A DNA stretch of 64,000 nucleotides from Rothia mucilaginosa. Lineage in GTDB: Bacteria > Actinomycetota > Actinomycetes > Actinomycetales > Micrococcaceae. Position numbers and translations under genes: made by a program. The DNA is taken from positions 2,046,001 to 2,110,000 of the forward strand of contig NZ_CP079822.1 in the NCBI RefSeq assembly GCF_019334805.1. The letters are read 5' to 3'. The notes under the pieces were generated by a model. That model was not told the DNA's origin, searched no databases, and was given only the letters and a program-made list of their open reading frames with translations. Shown piece after piece: positions 25,628 to 34,239 of this stretch. How positions within the stretch are numbered: the stretch's first letter is position 1; each line of letters opens with the position of its first letter.

Positions 25628-26481
25628 TGAGCTACCAGGACGCTATTTCTCAGGCGGCACCTTTTACGATGCTGGATGGTTCTTTCCCCGCTCCGAACGC
25701 GAACTCGCCTCTGGCGGCTCGTCTGGCTGAGTGCGAGAAGCAGGGCCGTGCGGCGCTGATTGGCTACCTGCCGGTGGGCTTCCCTACCCTGGATGAGTCG
25801 ATTGACGCGGCGATTGCTCTGGGCAATAACGGCGCGGACATTATCGAGCTGGGCGTGCCTTATTCTGATCCGGTCATGGATGGTCCGGTGATTCAGAAGG
25901 CGACCGGCGTGGCGCTGGAGAACGGTTTCAAGCTTCCTCAGCTGTTTGAGGCGGTCCGCCGTATTACCGAGGCGACCGACGCTGTGGTTGTCGTGATGAC
26001 GTACTGGAACCCGGTTCTGGCGTACGGTGTGAAGAATTTTGCGCGTGATTTGGCGGCTGCCGGCGGCGCGGGCATGATCACCCCGGACCTGGTGCCTGAT
26101 GAGGCGTCGGCATGGTTTGAGGCTTCTGACGAGTACGGTCTGGATCGTATTTTCTTGGCGGCTCTGTCTTCTTCGCCGGAGCGTCTGGCGACCATTGCGA
26201 AGGCGTCGAGCGGCTTCGTGTACGCCGTATCGGTGATGGGCGTGACCGGTGCCCGCACCTCCGTGTCGGAGGCAGCTCGCACCCTGGTTGCGGACATTAA
26301 GGCAGCCGGTGCGCCTCGTGCGTGCGTGGGTCTGGGTGTTTCAACTCGTGCCCACGTTGAGGAGATTGGCGAGTATGCGGACGGCGTGATTGTCGGTACC
26401 GCGCTGGTGAAGGCTTTGGCTTCTGGCGGTGTTGAGGCGGTGGCTAAGCTGACCCGTGAGCTGGCGGGGCGTGAAGGCTAA
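25627..26481 (+). CDS. trpA: Tryptophan synthase alpha chain
   Basis: TIM-barrel lyase that releases indole from indole-3-glycerol phosphate and channels it to TrpB. 284 residues. Catalytic Glu in DIIELGVPYSDPVMDGP (near 76-92) with the second acidic residue in the same motif, and GVTGARTSVS phosphate loop near 203. Start ATG overlaps the trpB stop (TAATG) and its own stop overlaps the lgt ATG, showing tight coupling of the three genes. Confidence 0.97.
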   Translation: MSYQDAISQAAPFTMLDGSFPAPNANSPLAARLAECEKQGRAALIGYLPVGFPTLDESIDAAIALGNNGADIIELGVPYSDPVMDGPVIQKATGVALENGFKLPQLFEAVRRITEATDAVVVVMTYWNPVLAYGVKNFARDLAAAGGAGMITPDLVPDEASAWFEASDEYGLDRIFLAALSSSPERLATIAKASSGFVYAVSVMGVTGARTSVSEAARTLVADIKAAGAPRACVGLGVSTRAHVEEIGEYADGVIVGTALVKALASGGVEAVAKLTRELAGREG

Positions 26482-27554
26482 TGTCTGATGTGCTGTCGCT
26501 GGCGAGCGTGCCGGTAGCTAACGTGCTGGCGTCGATTCCGTCACCGAGCGTTTCGTATCTGCAGCTGGGCCCGTTCCGTGTGCATTTCTATGCTCTGTGT
26601 ATTCTTGCGGGTATGGCGGTGTGCTTGTGGCTGGGTTCTCGCCGTTGGAAGGCGGCGGGTGGTACCCCTGAACGCGTTTTTGACGTGGCGATGTGGGCTA
26701 TTCCGGCGGGTATTATTGGTGCCCGCGCCTACCACGTGCTGATTACCGACCCGGGTAGCTATTTCGGTCCGAATGTTGCTGATCCGTGGGCTTTCCTGAA
26801 GATTTGGGAGGGCGGCATCGGCATTATGGGTGCCGTGTCGGTTGGCGCGTTGGGTGCCTGGTATGGTTGCCGCCGCTACGGGATTAATTTCCCGGCCTTT
26901 GCGGATGCGGTAGCGCCGGGTATTCTGCTGGCTCAGGCGTTTGGCCGCTGGGGTAACTGGTTCAACCAGGAGCTATTCGGTAAGCCGACGACTCTGCCGT
27001 GGGGCTTGGAGATTAGCGCTTCGAGCGGTAATTTCCCGCCTCAGTATCCGGCGGGTACGCTGTTCCATCCGACGTTCCTGTACGAGTCGTTGTGGAACCT
27101 GCTGGGTGTGGCGTTGTTACTGTGGCTGGGCCGTAAGGGCGTGCTGAAGCTGGGTCAGACCCTGTGGCTGTATGTGTTCTACTACGGTGTGGGTCGCCTC
27201 TTCATTGAGATGTTCTTGCGTATTGATACCTCGGAGATGCTCTGGGGTGTTCGTATTCACGTGTGGACTGCTCTGCTGCTGGTTCTGCTGGGTGCTGCTG
27301 GTTTTGTGGTGGCTGGTCGTCGTGCGGCGGCAAAGGCTGCTGCGGGTATTGAGCCGGCTCCTGCGGAGTTCGCTCCGAAGCCTGCCGCAGATGAGTCTGC
27401 AGAGGACGTTGAGGAGAAGGCACCTGAGAAGGTGTCCGAGAAGGCAACCGAGAAGGCAGAGCCCGCCGAGGATTCTGACTCTTCTGAGTCTTCGATGAAG
27501 GGCTCCCAGACGAAGGATTCCCAGACGGCGGACTCCCAAACGAAGAGCTCCTAG
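26481..27554 (+). CDS. lgt: Phosphatidylglycerol--prolipoprotein diacylglyceryl transferase
   Basis: Integral membrane enzyme that attaches diacylglycerol to the lipobox cysteine of prolipoproteins. 357 residues; seven hydrophobic segments can be seen, with the Lgt signature GRWGNWFNQELFG (near 155-167) and GGIGIMGAV (near 111-119). The C-terminal 70 residues are a charged tail (EEKAPEKVSEKATEKAE and three DSQT-type repeats) beyond the enzyme core. trpA-lgt linkage is common in actinobacteria. A strong terminator follows. Confidence 0.96.
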   Translation: MSDVLSLASVPVANVLASIPSPSVSYLQLGPFRVHFYALCILAGMAVCLWLGSRRWKAAGGTPERVFDVAMWAIPAGIIGARAYHVLITDPGSYFGPNVADPWAFLKIWEGGIGIMGAVSVGALGAWYGCRRYGINFPAFADAVAPGILLAQAFGRWGNWFNQELFGKPTTLPWGLEISASSGNFPPQYPAGTLFHPTFLYESLWNLLGVALLLWLGRKGVLKLGQTLWLYVFYYGVGRLFIEMFLRIDTSEMLWGVRIHVWTALLLVLLGAAGFVVAGRRAAAKAAAGIEPAPAEFAPKPAADESAEDVEEKAPEKVSEKATEKAEPAEDSDSSESSMKGSQTKDSQTADSQTKSS

Positions 27555-27574
27555 CTTTCATCTAAATTTCATAG

Positions 27575-27619
27575 AAAAACCGCCGGATGGGGGAGTGCCC
27601 CCCCGTCCGGCGGTTTTTT
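27575..27619 (+). terminator. Rho-independent terminator after trpB-trpA-lgt
   Basis: AAAAACCGCCGGA pairs with TCCGGCGGTTTTT; top of the stem is GGGGG/CCCCC; ends in T6. One of the clearest terminators in the window, and its A-run makes it partly bidirectional. Confidence 0.9.
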
Positions 27620-27630
27620 GTACCTGTTTC

Positions 27631-27690
27631 TGCGCTCTGACGTTCTTCCACTCTGGCGCTTCCGCACTGGCATTCTTCCACTCTGGCGCT
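27631..27690 (+). repeat. 30-bp tandem repeat, two copies
   Basis: Two 30-bp units (27631-27660 and 27661-27690) share an identical 18-bp core, TTCTTCCACTCTGGCGCT, at 27643-27660 and 27673-27690. They lie in the intergenic region just after the lgt terminator and do not code for anything obvious. Confidence 0.75.
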
Positions 27691-27877
27691 CTGCTAAGCG
27701 CGTGTAGCATTCACACACTGGTATGTGACGGCGCCGTGCGTGGATTTAGGCTGTTGAGAAGGCATAATAGAGGTATTGCATGTGGTGGGCACCCGCGAAG
27801 GAGTATGAGGCTCTTCGAGTGGTGATACCTGCCGCGTCTGCGTTTAGAAACACCCACTCAACGTACAGGATTTTATC

Positions 27878-29260
27878 GTGAGCTCTTCTTCCGGCGATTT
27901 TTCGCGCGCCGTTTCTCCTTCTTCTCGTCCGGGCCTGTCGCGCCGCCGCCTGGTGGCTGGTGCGGCGTGGGCTGCCCCGGTTGTTGTGGCGTCGTCGGTG
28001 ATTCCCGCTTATGCGGCTTCTGACGAGGAAGGCGAGTGCACCGGTCCCTACGAGGATTCGACGATGGTCACTGCCGGTGACGGCGTGAAGAAGGTCCGTG
28101 TGTTGACGGTTCCTGCGGGCGCTAAGCGTATGCGTTTTACCGCTGTGGGCGGTGCTGGCGGCACGAACTACACTGTGGCGGATGCCGGTTCCGGCGCCAT
28201 GGTGGAGGGTTCTATGGCTGTGCGCGGCGGCCAGACTATTACTCTGACTGCCGGTTCGGGCGGTATCGGTAATGGTGAGCTAAAGCCCGCTGAGGGCGGC
28301 GACGGCTACGGCGTGGGCGGCTCTTCGAAGGCTTCTTCGCCGGTTCCTGCGAACGTTGTTTCTGCGATTAATGATTTGACTCGCATTTCTGGCGGTGTGA
28401 CCGGTCGCGGCGGCATGAGCGCTGTGCTGTATTCGGCATCCGGCGGTGGTTCCTCCGCTATTGAGGTGGACGGCGTGCCGATGATTGTTGCCGGTGGCGG
28501 CGGCGGTGCCGGTGTGCTGGCGTCGTATGCGACGGTTCTGCCGAACCCCGCGAATGCGGGTGCTGTCCGCCCGACCGCGCACTATTCGCTCGATAGCTCC
28601 GGTGGCGAGCATCAGTTCAGCACCGGTGGTGGCGCTGGTTCGGGTGATGGCGACGGTTCGCCCGGTTTTGTTGGTTTCACCTCGTACGAGGCGCAGTCTA
28701 ATCCGATTCTGACGGTGAACCCGGGTTCGGGCGCTGCCGGTGGTGTGGGCGGCGCTGGCGGTGAGAAGCTGAACCCGCCGACTGCTGACGGCCCGGTGAT
28801 TGGTTTTTCGAGCACTTCCACCCAGAAGCTGGTGAGCACTGCGACTGCCGGTGCGGCGGGTGCGAGCGGTTTCCGTGCGAAGGGCGCCGATGGTGTGGCG
28901 AGCTATTCGTACCAGTGGGATCAGACTCCGGAGGGTACCGATAACCGCCCGTCGAACGCTGGCGAGCTGTTTAACGGCTACCAGTCGGTGGTTTCTGGAG
29001 GCGGTGGCGCCGGTTATGGCGGCGGCGGCTCCGGTGCTGCGTTGAGTGTTTCGGCTCGTGTGGTGTCGCAGAAGTGGAATAATGATTCGGCTCGTGCCCG
29101 CTATGCGGTGGGTTCGGTGCAGCTGGCTGGCGGTGGCGCTGGCGGCGGTACGTTCATGGATTCTACGGTGCGCATCATGGATCTGGGTTGGGCGTTGAAC
29201 GCTCCGAATGGTCCGGGTGAGCGCGGTGCCGGCTATATTGAGGTTGCTTTCTGCTTCTAA
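27878..29260 (+). CDS. Tat-exported glycine-rich protein
   Basis: 460 residues, GTG start at 27878 with AGGA upstream. Residues 1-47 form a Tat signal: SRRRLVAG (21-28), hydrophobic stretch AAWAAPVVVASSVIP, and an AYA-AS cleavage site near 46. The mature part is about one quarter Gly with many GGAGG, GGGSSA and GGGGGAG runs, opening with PAGAKRMRFTAVGGAGG, a pattern seen in bacterial glycine-rich secreted proteins whose modules fold as collagen-like or beta-rich segments. Only a few cysteines (C54 region and C-terminal VAFCF) are present, which could form one disulfide. No catalytic motif is visible. It stands alone, flanked by a terminator and an isolated adh gene. Confidence 0.75.
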   Translation: MSSSSGDFSRAVSPSSRPGLSRRRLVAGAAWAAPVVVASSVIPAYAASDEEGECTGPYEDSTMVTAGDGVKKVRVLTVPAGAKRMRFTAVGGAGGTNYTVADAGSGAMVEGSMAVRGGQTITLTAGSGGIGNGELKPAEGGDGYGVGGSSKASSPVPANVVSAINDLTRISGGVTGRGGMSAVLYSASGGGSSAIEVDGVPMIVAGGGGGAGVLASYATVLPNPANAGAVRPTAHYSLDSSGGEHQFSTGGGAGSGDGDGSPGFVGFTSYEAQSNPILTVNPGSGAAGGVGGAGGEKLNPPTADGPVIGFSSTSTQKLVSTATAGAAGASGFRAKGADGVASYSYQWDQTPEGTDNRPSNAGELFNGYQSVVSGGGGAGYGGGGSGAALSVSARVVSQKWNNDSARARYAVGSVQLAGGGAGGGTFMDSTVRIMDLGWALNAPNGPGERGAGYIEVAFCF

Positions 29261-29353
29261 GCTGCTATGAGCTTATAAGAATCGTATAGGTGCAGATTGA
29301 ACCCTTTCTTTAGGGTGGTATGCGCCTCAAACTTAATATTTAAATTTTTTCTG

Positions 29354-29386
29354 AATGCCTCCCAGACCGCTGGTTTGGGAGGCATT
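29354..29386. terminator. Hairpin terminator after glycine-rich gene
   Basis: AATGCCTCCCA (29354-29364) pairs with TGGGAGGCATT (29376-29386), 11 bp with an 11-base loop. The following sequence CTCATCTTCTG is only moderately T-rich. The remainder of 29261-29658 holds nothing else I recognise apart from an AAGGAG ribosome site for adh. Confidence 0.6.
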
Positions 29387-29658
29387 CTCATCTTCTGTGT
29401 CGGTTCGTCATAGCGTCATATCAACCTTTGGCGGTTTAGCGCATTGGTCGGAATAGACCTTATCGAAAGCTCATCCTCGCTCGCGTGCCGACCCCTAAAT
29501 AACCCCTCTGTCATATTCGGGGGTAAACCTTTAGATTGGCGGCTCATCATTTTACGGTGGAAATGTAAAGAATACACGCGCCCACCCCGCTAGGTTGCAC
29601 GGCGCAGATTGCAGATTGCGGCTTGAGCGCGGCCACCGATGACTAAGGAGTTTAGATC

Positions 29659-30699
29659 ATGTGCAAGGAAACCATGAAGGCTGTTGTTGTCCCTGAGAAG
29701 GTTGACGGTTCGGTTGTTGTCCGTGAGGTTCCCGTTCCGGCTGTCGGTCACGGCCAGGCGCTCGTGAAGATTGAGTACTCGGGTGTGTGCCACACTGACC
29801 TGCACGTGGCTTCCGGTGATTTCGGTGAGGTTCCGGGCCGTATTCTGGGCCACGAGGGCATCGGTCGTGTCGTCAAGGTCGGCGAGGGTGTTGAGTCCCT
29901 GAAGGAAGGCGACCGCGTGTCGGTGGCTTGGTTCTTCGAGGGCTGCGGTCACTGTGAGTACTGCACCTCGGGCCGTGAGACCCTGTGCCGTTCGGTGAAG
30001 AACGCAGGCTACTCGGTTGACGGCGGCATGAGCGAGTACACCCTGGTGACCGCTGATTACGCCGTGAAGGTTCCCGAGGGCCTTGACCCGGCGCAGGCTA
30101 GCTCCATTACCTGCGCTGGTGTGACCACCTACAAGGCAATCAAGGAGTCGCTGGTCCGCCCGGGTCAGTGGCTGGTTGCTTACGGTGCTGGCGGTCTGGG
30201 TAACCTGGCTGTTCAGTACGCTAAGAAGGTTTTCGGTGCCAAGGTTATCGCTGTTGACATCAACGACGACAAGCTGGCTCTGGCTCGTGAGACCGGCGCT
30301 GACTACATCATCAACGGCCGTGAGGTTGAGGACGTTCCGGCTCGTATTCGCGAGCTGACCGGCGGTGGCGCTCACGCTGCTGTGGTGACCGCGGTGTCGA
30401 AGGTTGCATTCAACCAGGCTGTTGAGTCGGTTCGTGCGGGCGGTTCCGTGGTGGCTGTTGGTCTGCCTTCGGAGATGATGGAGCTGTCCATTGTGAAGAT
30501 CGTTCTGGACGGTATCCGCGTGGTGGGCTCCCTGGTGGGCACCCGTCAGGATCTGGCGGAGGCATTCCAGTTCGGTGCTGACGGCATCGTGGTTCCGGTG
30601 GTTCAGCTGCGTGCGGTTGATGAGGCACCGGCTGTCTTCGAGGAAATGGCAGCAGGTAAGATTACCGGCCGTATGGTTCTGGACTTCGCCAGCCTCTAA
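29659..30699 (+). CDS. adhP: Zinc-dependent alcohol dehydrogenase (AdhP-like)
   Basis: Medium-chain zinc dehydrogenase interconverting alcohols and aldehydes with NAD(H). 346 residues, ATG 29659 behind AAGGAG. Catalytic zinc ligands in SGVCHTDLH (near 37-45) and [12 protein letters not shown] (near 67); structural zinc cluster [15 protein letters not shown] (near 96-110); NAD-binding [15 protein letters not shown] (near 174-188). High similarity to class AdhP alcohol dehydrogenases ([11 protein letters not shown]). Monocistronic with a G-U-rich terminator downstream. Codons are strongly biased, as in a well-expressed gene. Confidence 0.93.
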   Translation: MCKETMKAVVVPEKVDGSVVVREVPVPAVGHGQALVKIEYSGVCHTDLHVASGDFGEVPGRILGHEGIGRVVKVGEGVESLKEGDRVSVAWFFEGCGHCEYCTSGRETLCRSVKNAGYSVDGGMSEYTLVTADYAVKVPEGLDPAQASSITCAGVTTYKAIKESLVRPGQWLVAYGAGGLGNLAVQYAKKVFGAKVIAVDINDDKLALARETGADYIINGREVEDVPARIRELTGGGAHAAVVTAVSKVAFNQAVESVRAGGSVVAVGLPSEMMELSIVKIVLDGIRVVGSLVGTRQDLAEAFQFGADGIVVPVVQLRAVDEAPAVFEEMAAGKITGRMVLDFASL

Positions 30700-30786
30700 G
30701 CTGGCGGATGATTCGAGGCGCCCGGTAGGGCTTCAAGGTCTCACTCGGCTGAGGTTTTGCCGGTAGCTTCGATAGTTATATAACGC

Positions 30787-30866
30787 CTAGGGCGCATCCC
30801 GTGTGGCGGGGGAGTAGGGGTACTCTTTCTGCTGTGCATACGACGCGGGGTGCGCCTTAGTGTTTT
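30787..30866 (+). terminator. Terminator-like hairpin after adhP
   Basis: CTAGGGCGCATCCCGTGT (30787-30804) pairs with ACGCGGGGTGCGCCTTAG (30843-30860), 18 bp including three positions that are G-U on the plus-strand RNA and mismatched on the other strand, so the structure belongs to plus-strand transcripts. A smaller AGTA/TACT hairpin lies in the loop, and TGTTTTA follows. Confidence 0.6.
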
Positions 30867-31557
30867 AATGCGGCGTTTTAGGGCGCCGGTTTATAGCTAC
30901 GGGTTTTTGAGAGCCGTTATCGTAAGGGGCTGAAAAACTCTGTGAGTGCCAGGCACCTAAACGTAATATACACAGGAATTTATTTTTGAAATATCCGCGG
31001 AAATATATCAAAATTCCCGCTAAATTAGTTCAATAGAGCATCTTATTTGACATCTATAGATCTCAAAGTGCATACTTGCATTGTAAACATTCAACCATTG
31101 GTTGAGGCGTAATATTTGCCGAAGAGATAGGTTTTGAACACCCTTGCACATACCCTTGATGTAACGGGATATGACGTGTGAAGGTTTCGGCCCTCCTAGA
31201 TATCGATTCCTTCTCCCGGAACGCCATACCCGGGTGAATTTCAGCATCTTCGTACCGTGCCGTTATTCACCGCTGAGTCCTACTTCCGGTCAGGCGCCCC
31301 TTTAGACACCTTCGGAAGAGGTCTCACAAGATTAGTGTGGGCCCCACGGACATAGTCAATGGGGACTATGTCCGCCACACTAATCCGAAATTCTTGGACA
31401 ATTCCGCAATAACGCTTCGCGGCGGCGCACCGCCTCGACATAAATTTACCTGCCGGCACGGGTAACATAGCCGGGTTCTCTACTCACTCGGTAACCCACC
31501 CGCTACAGAACGCATCTTGATTTTGTGTTGTTCAGAAGATGCGCCCTGTAGCAAAAG
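30867..31557. other. Gene-free island with large inverted repeats
   Basis: About 700 bases without a credible gene. 30960-31110 is AT-rich. 31330-31385 is a large hairpin: GATTAGTGTGG (31330-31340) with CCACACTAATC (31375-31385), and CGGACATAGTC (31347-31357) with GACTATGTCCG (31364-31374), separated by a 6-base bulge. 31502-31552 is another: GCTACAG-aa-CGCATCTT with AAGATGCG-cc-CTGTAGC. The 75- and 62-codon minus-strand frames here have no ribosome site or recognisable sequence. It may hold a non-coding RNA or decayed DNA. Confidence 0.5.
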
Positions 31558-31592
31558 AACGAGGGGCACCTCTGCCAGGTGCCCCTCGTTTT
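31558..31592. terminator. Terminator for the lysozyme gene, bidirectional
   Basis: AACGAGGGGCACC (31558-31570) pairs with GGTGCCCCTCGTT (31578-31590), 13 bp with a 7-base loop, flanked by A/T runs on both sides so that it could act in either direction. The nearest gene end is that of the minus-strand lysozyme at 31669. Confidence 0.8.
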
Positions 31593-31615
31593 CATATGCG
31601 CGTTTTATGGTCGGC

Positions 31616-31690
31616 TAGATTCCACGCTCTTTAGTAGCTGCTACGCTCTTTCGTAGATTCCACGCTACTTAGTAGATTCCACGCTGTGCG
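31616..31690 (-). repeat. Short repeats of the lysozyme gene 3' end
   Basis: TAGATTCCACGCT occurs three times (from about 31617, 31655 and 31674), with a shorter variant in between. The copy at 31674 contains the end of the lysozyme frame (read on the minus strand as AGCGTGGAATCTAC plus stop). The gene's last codons and stop have thus been copied into its own 3' untranslated region. Confidence 0.65.
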
Positions 31691-33609
31691 GTCCAGCGGA
31701 TCGTGCCGCGCTCAAAATCCATGTAGTACACGCCGTTTACATAGGTTTCGTCGCCGCGTGCCGCACCGTAGCGGGCGGTGTTCTTCTCCCAATGCTTGAA
31801 GATTGCGCCATTACCGTTGGTCTCGTACGCACCGTGCGCATCCGACCAAAGCAGTACCTTGCCCGAGGCGAATCGCACCTGAGCACCCGTGGAGGTGGCG
31901 GTTTCGTCGGTCACCGGGGCACCCCAGGTGCCGCGGTGCTGCAGGAAGCGGTGGTAGAACGCGCCGCCGGTGTGTAGGCGGTGGGTGCCGGTCTGTGCGG
32001 ACCACACGTAGGTGGTGCTGCCGGTGAATTCCTGCTTGATGAGGCCGTTACCCAGGTTCTGCTCATCGGTGGTGGGGGCGCCCCTCATGCCTGCTTTGCG
32101 CCAGGTCCAATAAATGTCACCGCGCTCGTTGATGATGTGGGTGCCGGTAGCGGCAGACCAGTAGCCGCCCTCACCGTTGGCGAAGGAGACCGCCATGGTG
32201 TCGGAGCGGGTTTCCTCGTTGGTGGTCAGGCCGCGGAATCGTGCCACGTCGGAGCGGAACTTCTGGTCCAGGCCGCCGTTGGTGACCAGCCAGTGCGAGC
32301 CGTGAGAGTTCGTCCAGTAGATGGTCTTACCGTTGGTGAACTTCTGTGCGTATACGCCGTTGCCCAGGGAGTACTCGGTGCCAATGGGGTTGCCGTAGAA
32401 CGCGCGGTTCTTGTTCCAGAAGTCACCGATGCCGGTGCGAATATCAATCGAACCGGTCGCGGTGGTCACCACGTTCGAATCCTGTGCGGCACGGTCATCG
32501 ACTGCGCGGTCCTGGCCGTTTGACCAGTTGCGGTGCGTAGCCTTGGGATTCTTCGCTAGAACCTTCAGATCGTTCACGGTGCCGGGGAAGAAGTTCGAGT
32601 CACCCACAAACGGGCCGGAGTCGGTGAACTGCCAAATGTCGTAGCCGCTCCAGCCGGCGGGAATTGCGCCCACCACAGTGGAGTAGCTTGCCAGGTGCAG
32701 CGGCAGAGTGCCGAACTGCTGCGAACCCACGCACTGCGACCACCAGGAGGTTGCGGTGTACACCATGGGGTCGCGGCCGGTGAGCGAACGGTAGGTGTCC
32801 ACAAAATCGCGGGTCCAGGCGGTCAGCTGCGCCGGGGTCATGTTGTAGCAGGTGTTGCCGTAGGCGGGGTAGGGATTGAACTCGATGTCCAGCAGGCCCG
32901 GTAGGGTCTGGCCGTCGGCACTCCAGCCGCCGCCGTTCTGCACGAAGTAGCGCGCCTGATCGGCACCCGAGGACGTGCGGGGGTTCGCAAAGTGGTAGGC
33001 GCCGCGCACCATGCCGACCCGTGCCGAGCCGTTGTACTGCTGAGCGAAGTAGGGGTTGGTGTAGTAGCCCCCCTCGGTTGCCTTCACATAGGCGAAGCGG
33101 GAACCGGCGGCGTAGGCGCTCGCCCAGTCCACGTTCTGCTGGTGCGAGGAGACGTCCATGCCGAGGGTACCGCCGGAGGGAGCCCACGCGGAGCGGCCCT
33201 GAGCCAGCGCCTGGCTGGCCGCCAGACCCCGACCAGCCGCCAGACCCTGACCAGCCGCCTGACCCTGCGCGGAGCTCTGGGTCGCGGAAATACCGCTCAG
33301 AGTTGCGGTAGAAGCGGGGGAGACGGCGCCGGTGCGCGCGTTGGCGGTGCCTAGTCGTTCGCGTTCGCCCGCACCCATTGCGGGGTTGGAACGTTCGACC
33401 AGGGATGCATCCGGGGCGGGCGCATAGCTGAGCTCTTCGTAGGATGCGTTGGGGTTGACGGGGTTGACCTCTGCCGCTGCGCTCGCGGTGGGGGTAGCAA
33501 ATGCGGCGGGAACGGAGGTGAGGGATGCGGCAACCAGGGCGAGTGCACCTGCGGACGCCACGATAGAGCGGGCTGCCGCGGAGCGCGCGGCAGTCTGGAG
33601 TTTCTTCAT
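31669..33609 (-). CDS. Secreted GH25 lysozyme with LGFP repeats
   Basis: Peptidoglycan hydrolase. Start chosen at ATG 33609 (MKKLQTAARSAAARS), which begins a signal peptide ending near AFA at 38; the frame stays open upstream but that part lacks signal features. 646 residues. Residues about 112-135 are a degenerate QGLAAGRGLAASQALAQG linker. GH25 domain about 148-350: MDVSSHQQNVDW, YVKATEGGYYTNP, GAYHFANP and catalytic-acid LLDIEFNPY. Residues about 390-646 hold LGFP-like wall-binding modules (FYGNPIGTEYSLGNGVYAQKF, RGAPTTDEQNLGNG, GTWGAPVTDE). Acts outside the cell, either on own wall turnover or on competitors. Isolated gene on the minus strand. Confidence 0.9.
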   Translation of the reverse strand: MKKLQTAARSAAARSIVASAGALALVAASLTSVPAAFATPTASAAAEVNPVNPNASYEELSYAPAPDASLVERSNPAMGAGERERLGTANARTGAVSPASTATLSGISATQSSAQGQAAGQGLAAGRGLAASQALAQGRSAWAPSGGTLGMDVSSHQQNVDWASAYAAGSRFAYVKATEGGYYTNPYFAQQYNGSARVGMVRGAYHFANPRTSSGADQARYFVQNGGGWSADGQTLPGLLDIEFNPYPAYGNTCYNMTPAQLTAWTRDFVDTYRSLTGRDPMVYTATSWWSQCVGSQQFGTLPLHLASYSTVVGAIPAGWSGYDIWQFTDSGPFVGDSNFFPGTVNDLKVLAKNPKATHRNWSNGQDRAVDDRAAQDSNVVTTATGSIDIRTGIGDFWNKNRAFYGNPIGTEYSLGNGVYAQKFTNGKTIYWTNSHGSHWLVTNGGLDQKFRSDVARFRGLTTNEETRSDTMAVSFANGEGGYWSAATGTHIINERGDIYWTWRKAGMRGAPTTDEQNLGNGLIKQEFTGSTTYVWSAQTGTHRLHTGGAFYHRFLQHRGTWGAPVTDETATSTGAQVRFASGKVLLWSDAHGAYETNGNGAIFKHWEKNTARYGAARGDETYVNGVYYMDFERGTIRWTAQRGIY

Positions 33610-33729
33610 AGGTTTTTTGCCTGTGTTTGAGAGGTGGATGCGTCGATGTGGCCCTGTGTGGGGGCTTCTGACGCGAGTGAATAGGGGTGCAGTTGAGTGA
33701 GGTTGATGTGTCAATTGTTGCCGTGTCAA

Positions 33730-34239
33730 GCGACCGGCACAGCTAACAGCCTACGGTACCTGCATAGCTGTGCGCAATGCTTTAGTGTGTCTTTCTGACG
33801 GCATATTTTCCATGGAGTGCACAGTAAATCGGCGTCTTTGAGGGACCTGTTTTGTTTTGCGGCGTGTCGATGCATTTATGGGCTCAGTTTTTTGTGAAAA
33901 ATTTTAGGTGCGCGACACGCCGGGGCGTTGAGAATTTCACTCTGTGGACTGCTCTGTCGGAGGCTACGCTGCCGGGGCTTTGGCTTGCGGGCATAAGGAA
34001 AGGGGTGGGCCGCACACACAAAGACCCACCCCTCATGTTCCGGGTACTGTGATTGGCGCGGCCTCGCACCGGCACCCGGAGTTGCATGGTCGATGCAGGA
34101 GAGATGAAGAGTCATCGACCACGTATATGGTGCCTGTTGGCACGTTTTTCTCGGCTCTTCCCGCCCGCTCTTTCAGGTTCTGATGTCCGGCTGAAAGAGA
34201 CGGGTGGGAAGAGGCGAAAGCTTGTGTTTCCCGAAAGGC
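33730..34239. other. Gene-free island with a series of hairpins
   Basis: About 510 bases between lysozyme and flavodoxin genes, both on the minus strand. Perfect or near-perfect stems: CGGCGTGTCG (33860-33869) with CGACACGCCG (33913-33922); AGGGGTGGG (34001-34009) with CCCACCCCT (34025-34033); TGGTCGATG (34087-34095) with CATCGACCA (34113-34121), whose loop carries AGGAGAGATG; GTGCC-TGTT-GGCAC (34130-34143) then T5. No protein of convincing composition is encoded. A structured RNA on the plus strand is possible. Confidence 0.45.
34155..34213. terminator. Large hairpin downstream of flavodoxin gene
   Basis: CTCTTCCCGCCCGCTCTTTCAG (34155-34176) pairs with 34191-34213 over about 21 bp with one G-U and one bulge; 14-base loop. 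It lies 27 bases beyond the flavodoxin stop. Neither side has a true T-run, so it may terminate weakly or protect the mRNA end. Confidence 0.5.

Noticed and set aside
31020..31247. 75-codon minus-strand frame
   Set aside because: AT-rich, no ribosome site, no recognisable sequence; probably chance.
33640..33770. Similarity to a c-di-AMP (ydaO) riboswitch 3' end (ACAGCTAAC-like words) near the lysozyme gene
   Set aside because: The match is short, on the strand opposite to the lysozyme gene, and the conserved 5' part of the riboswitch is missing.
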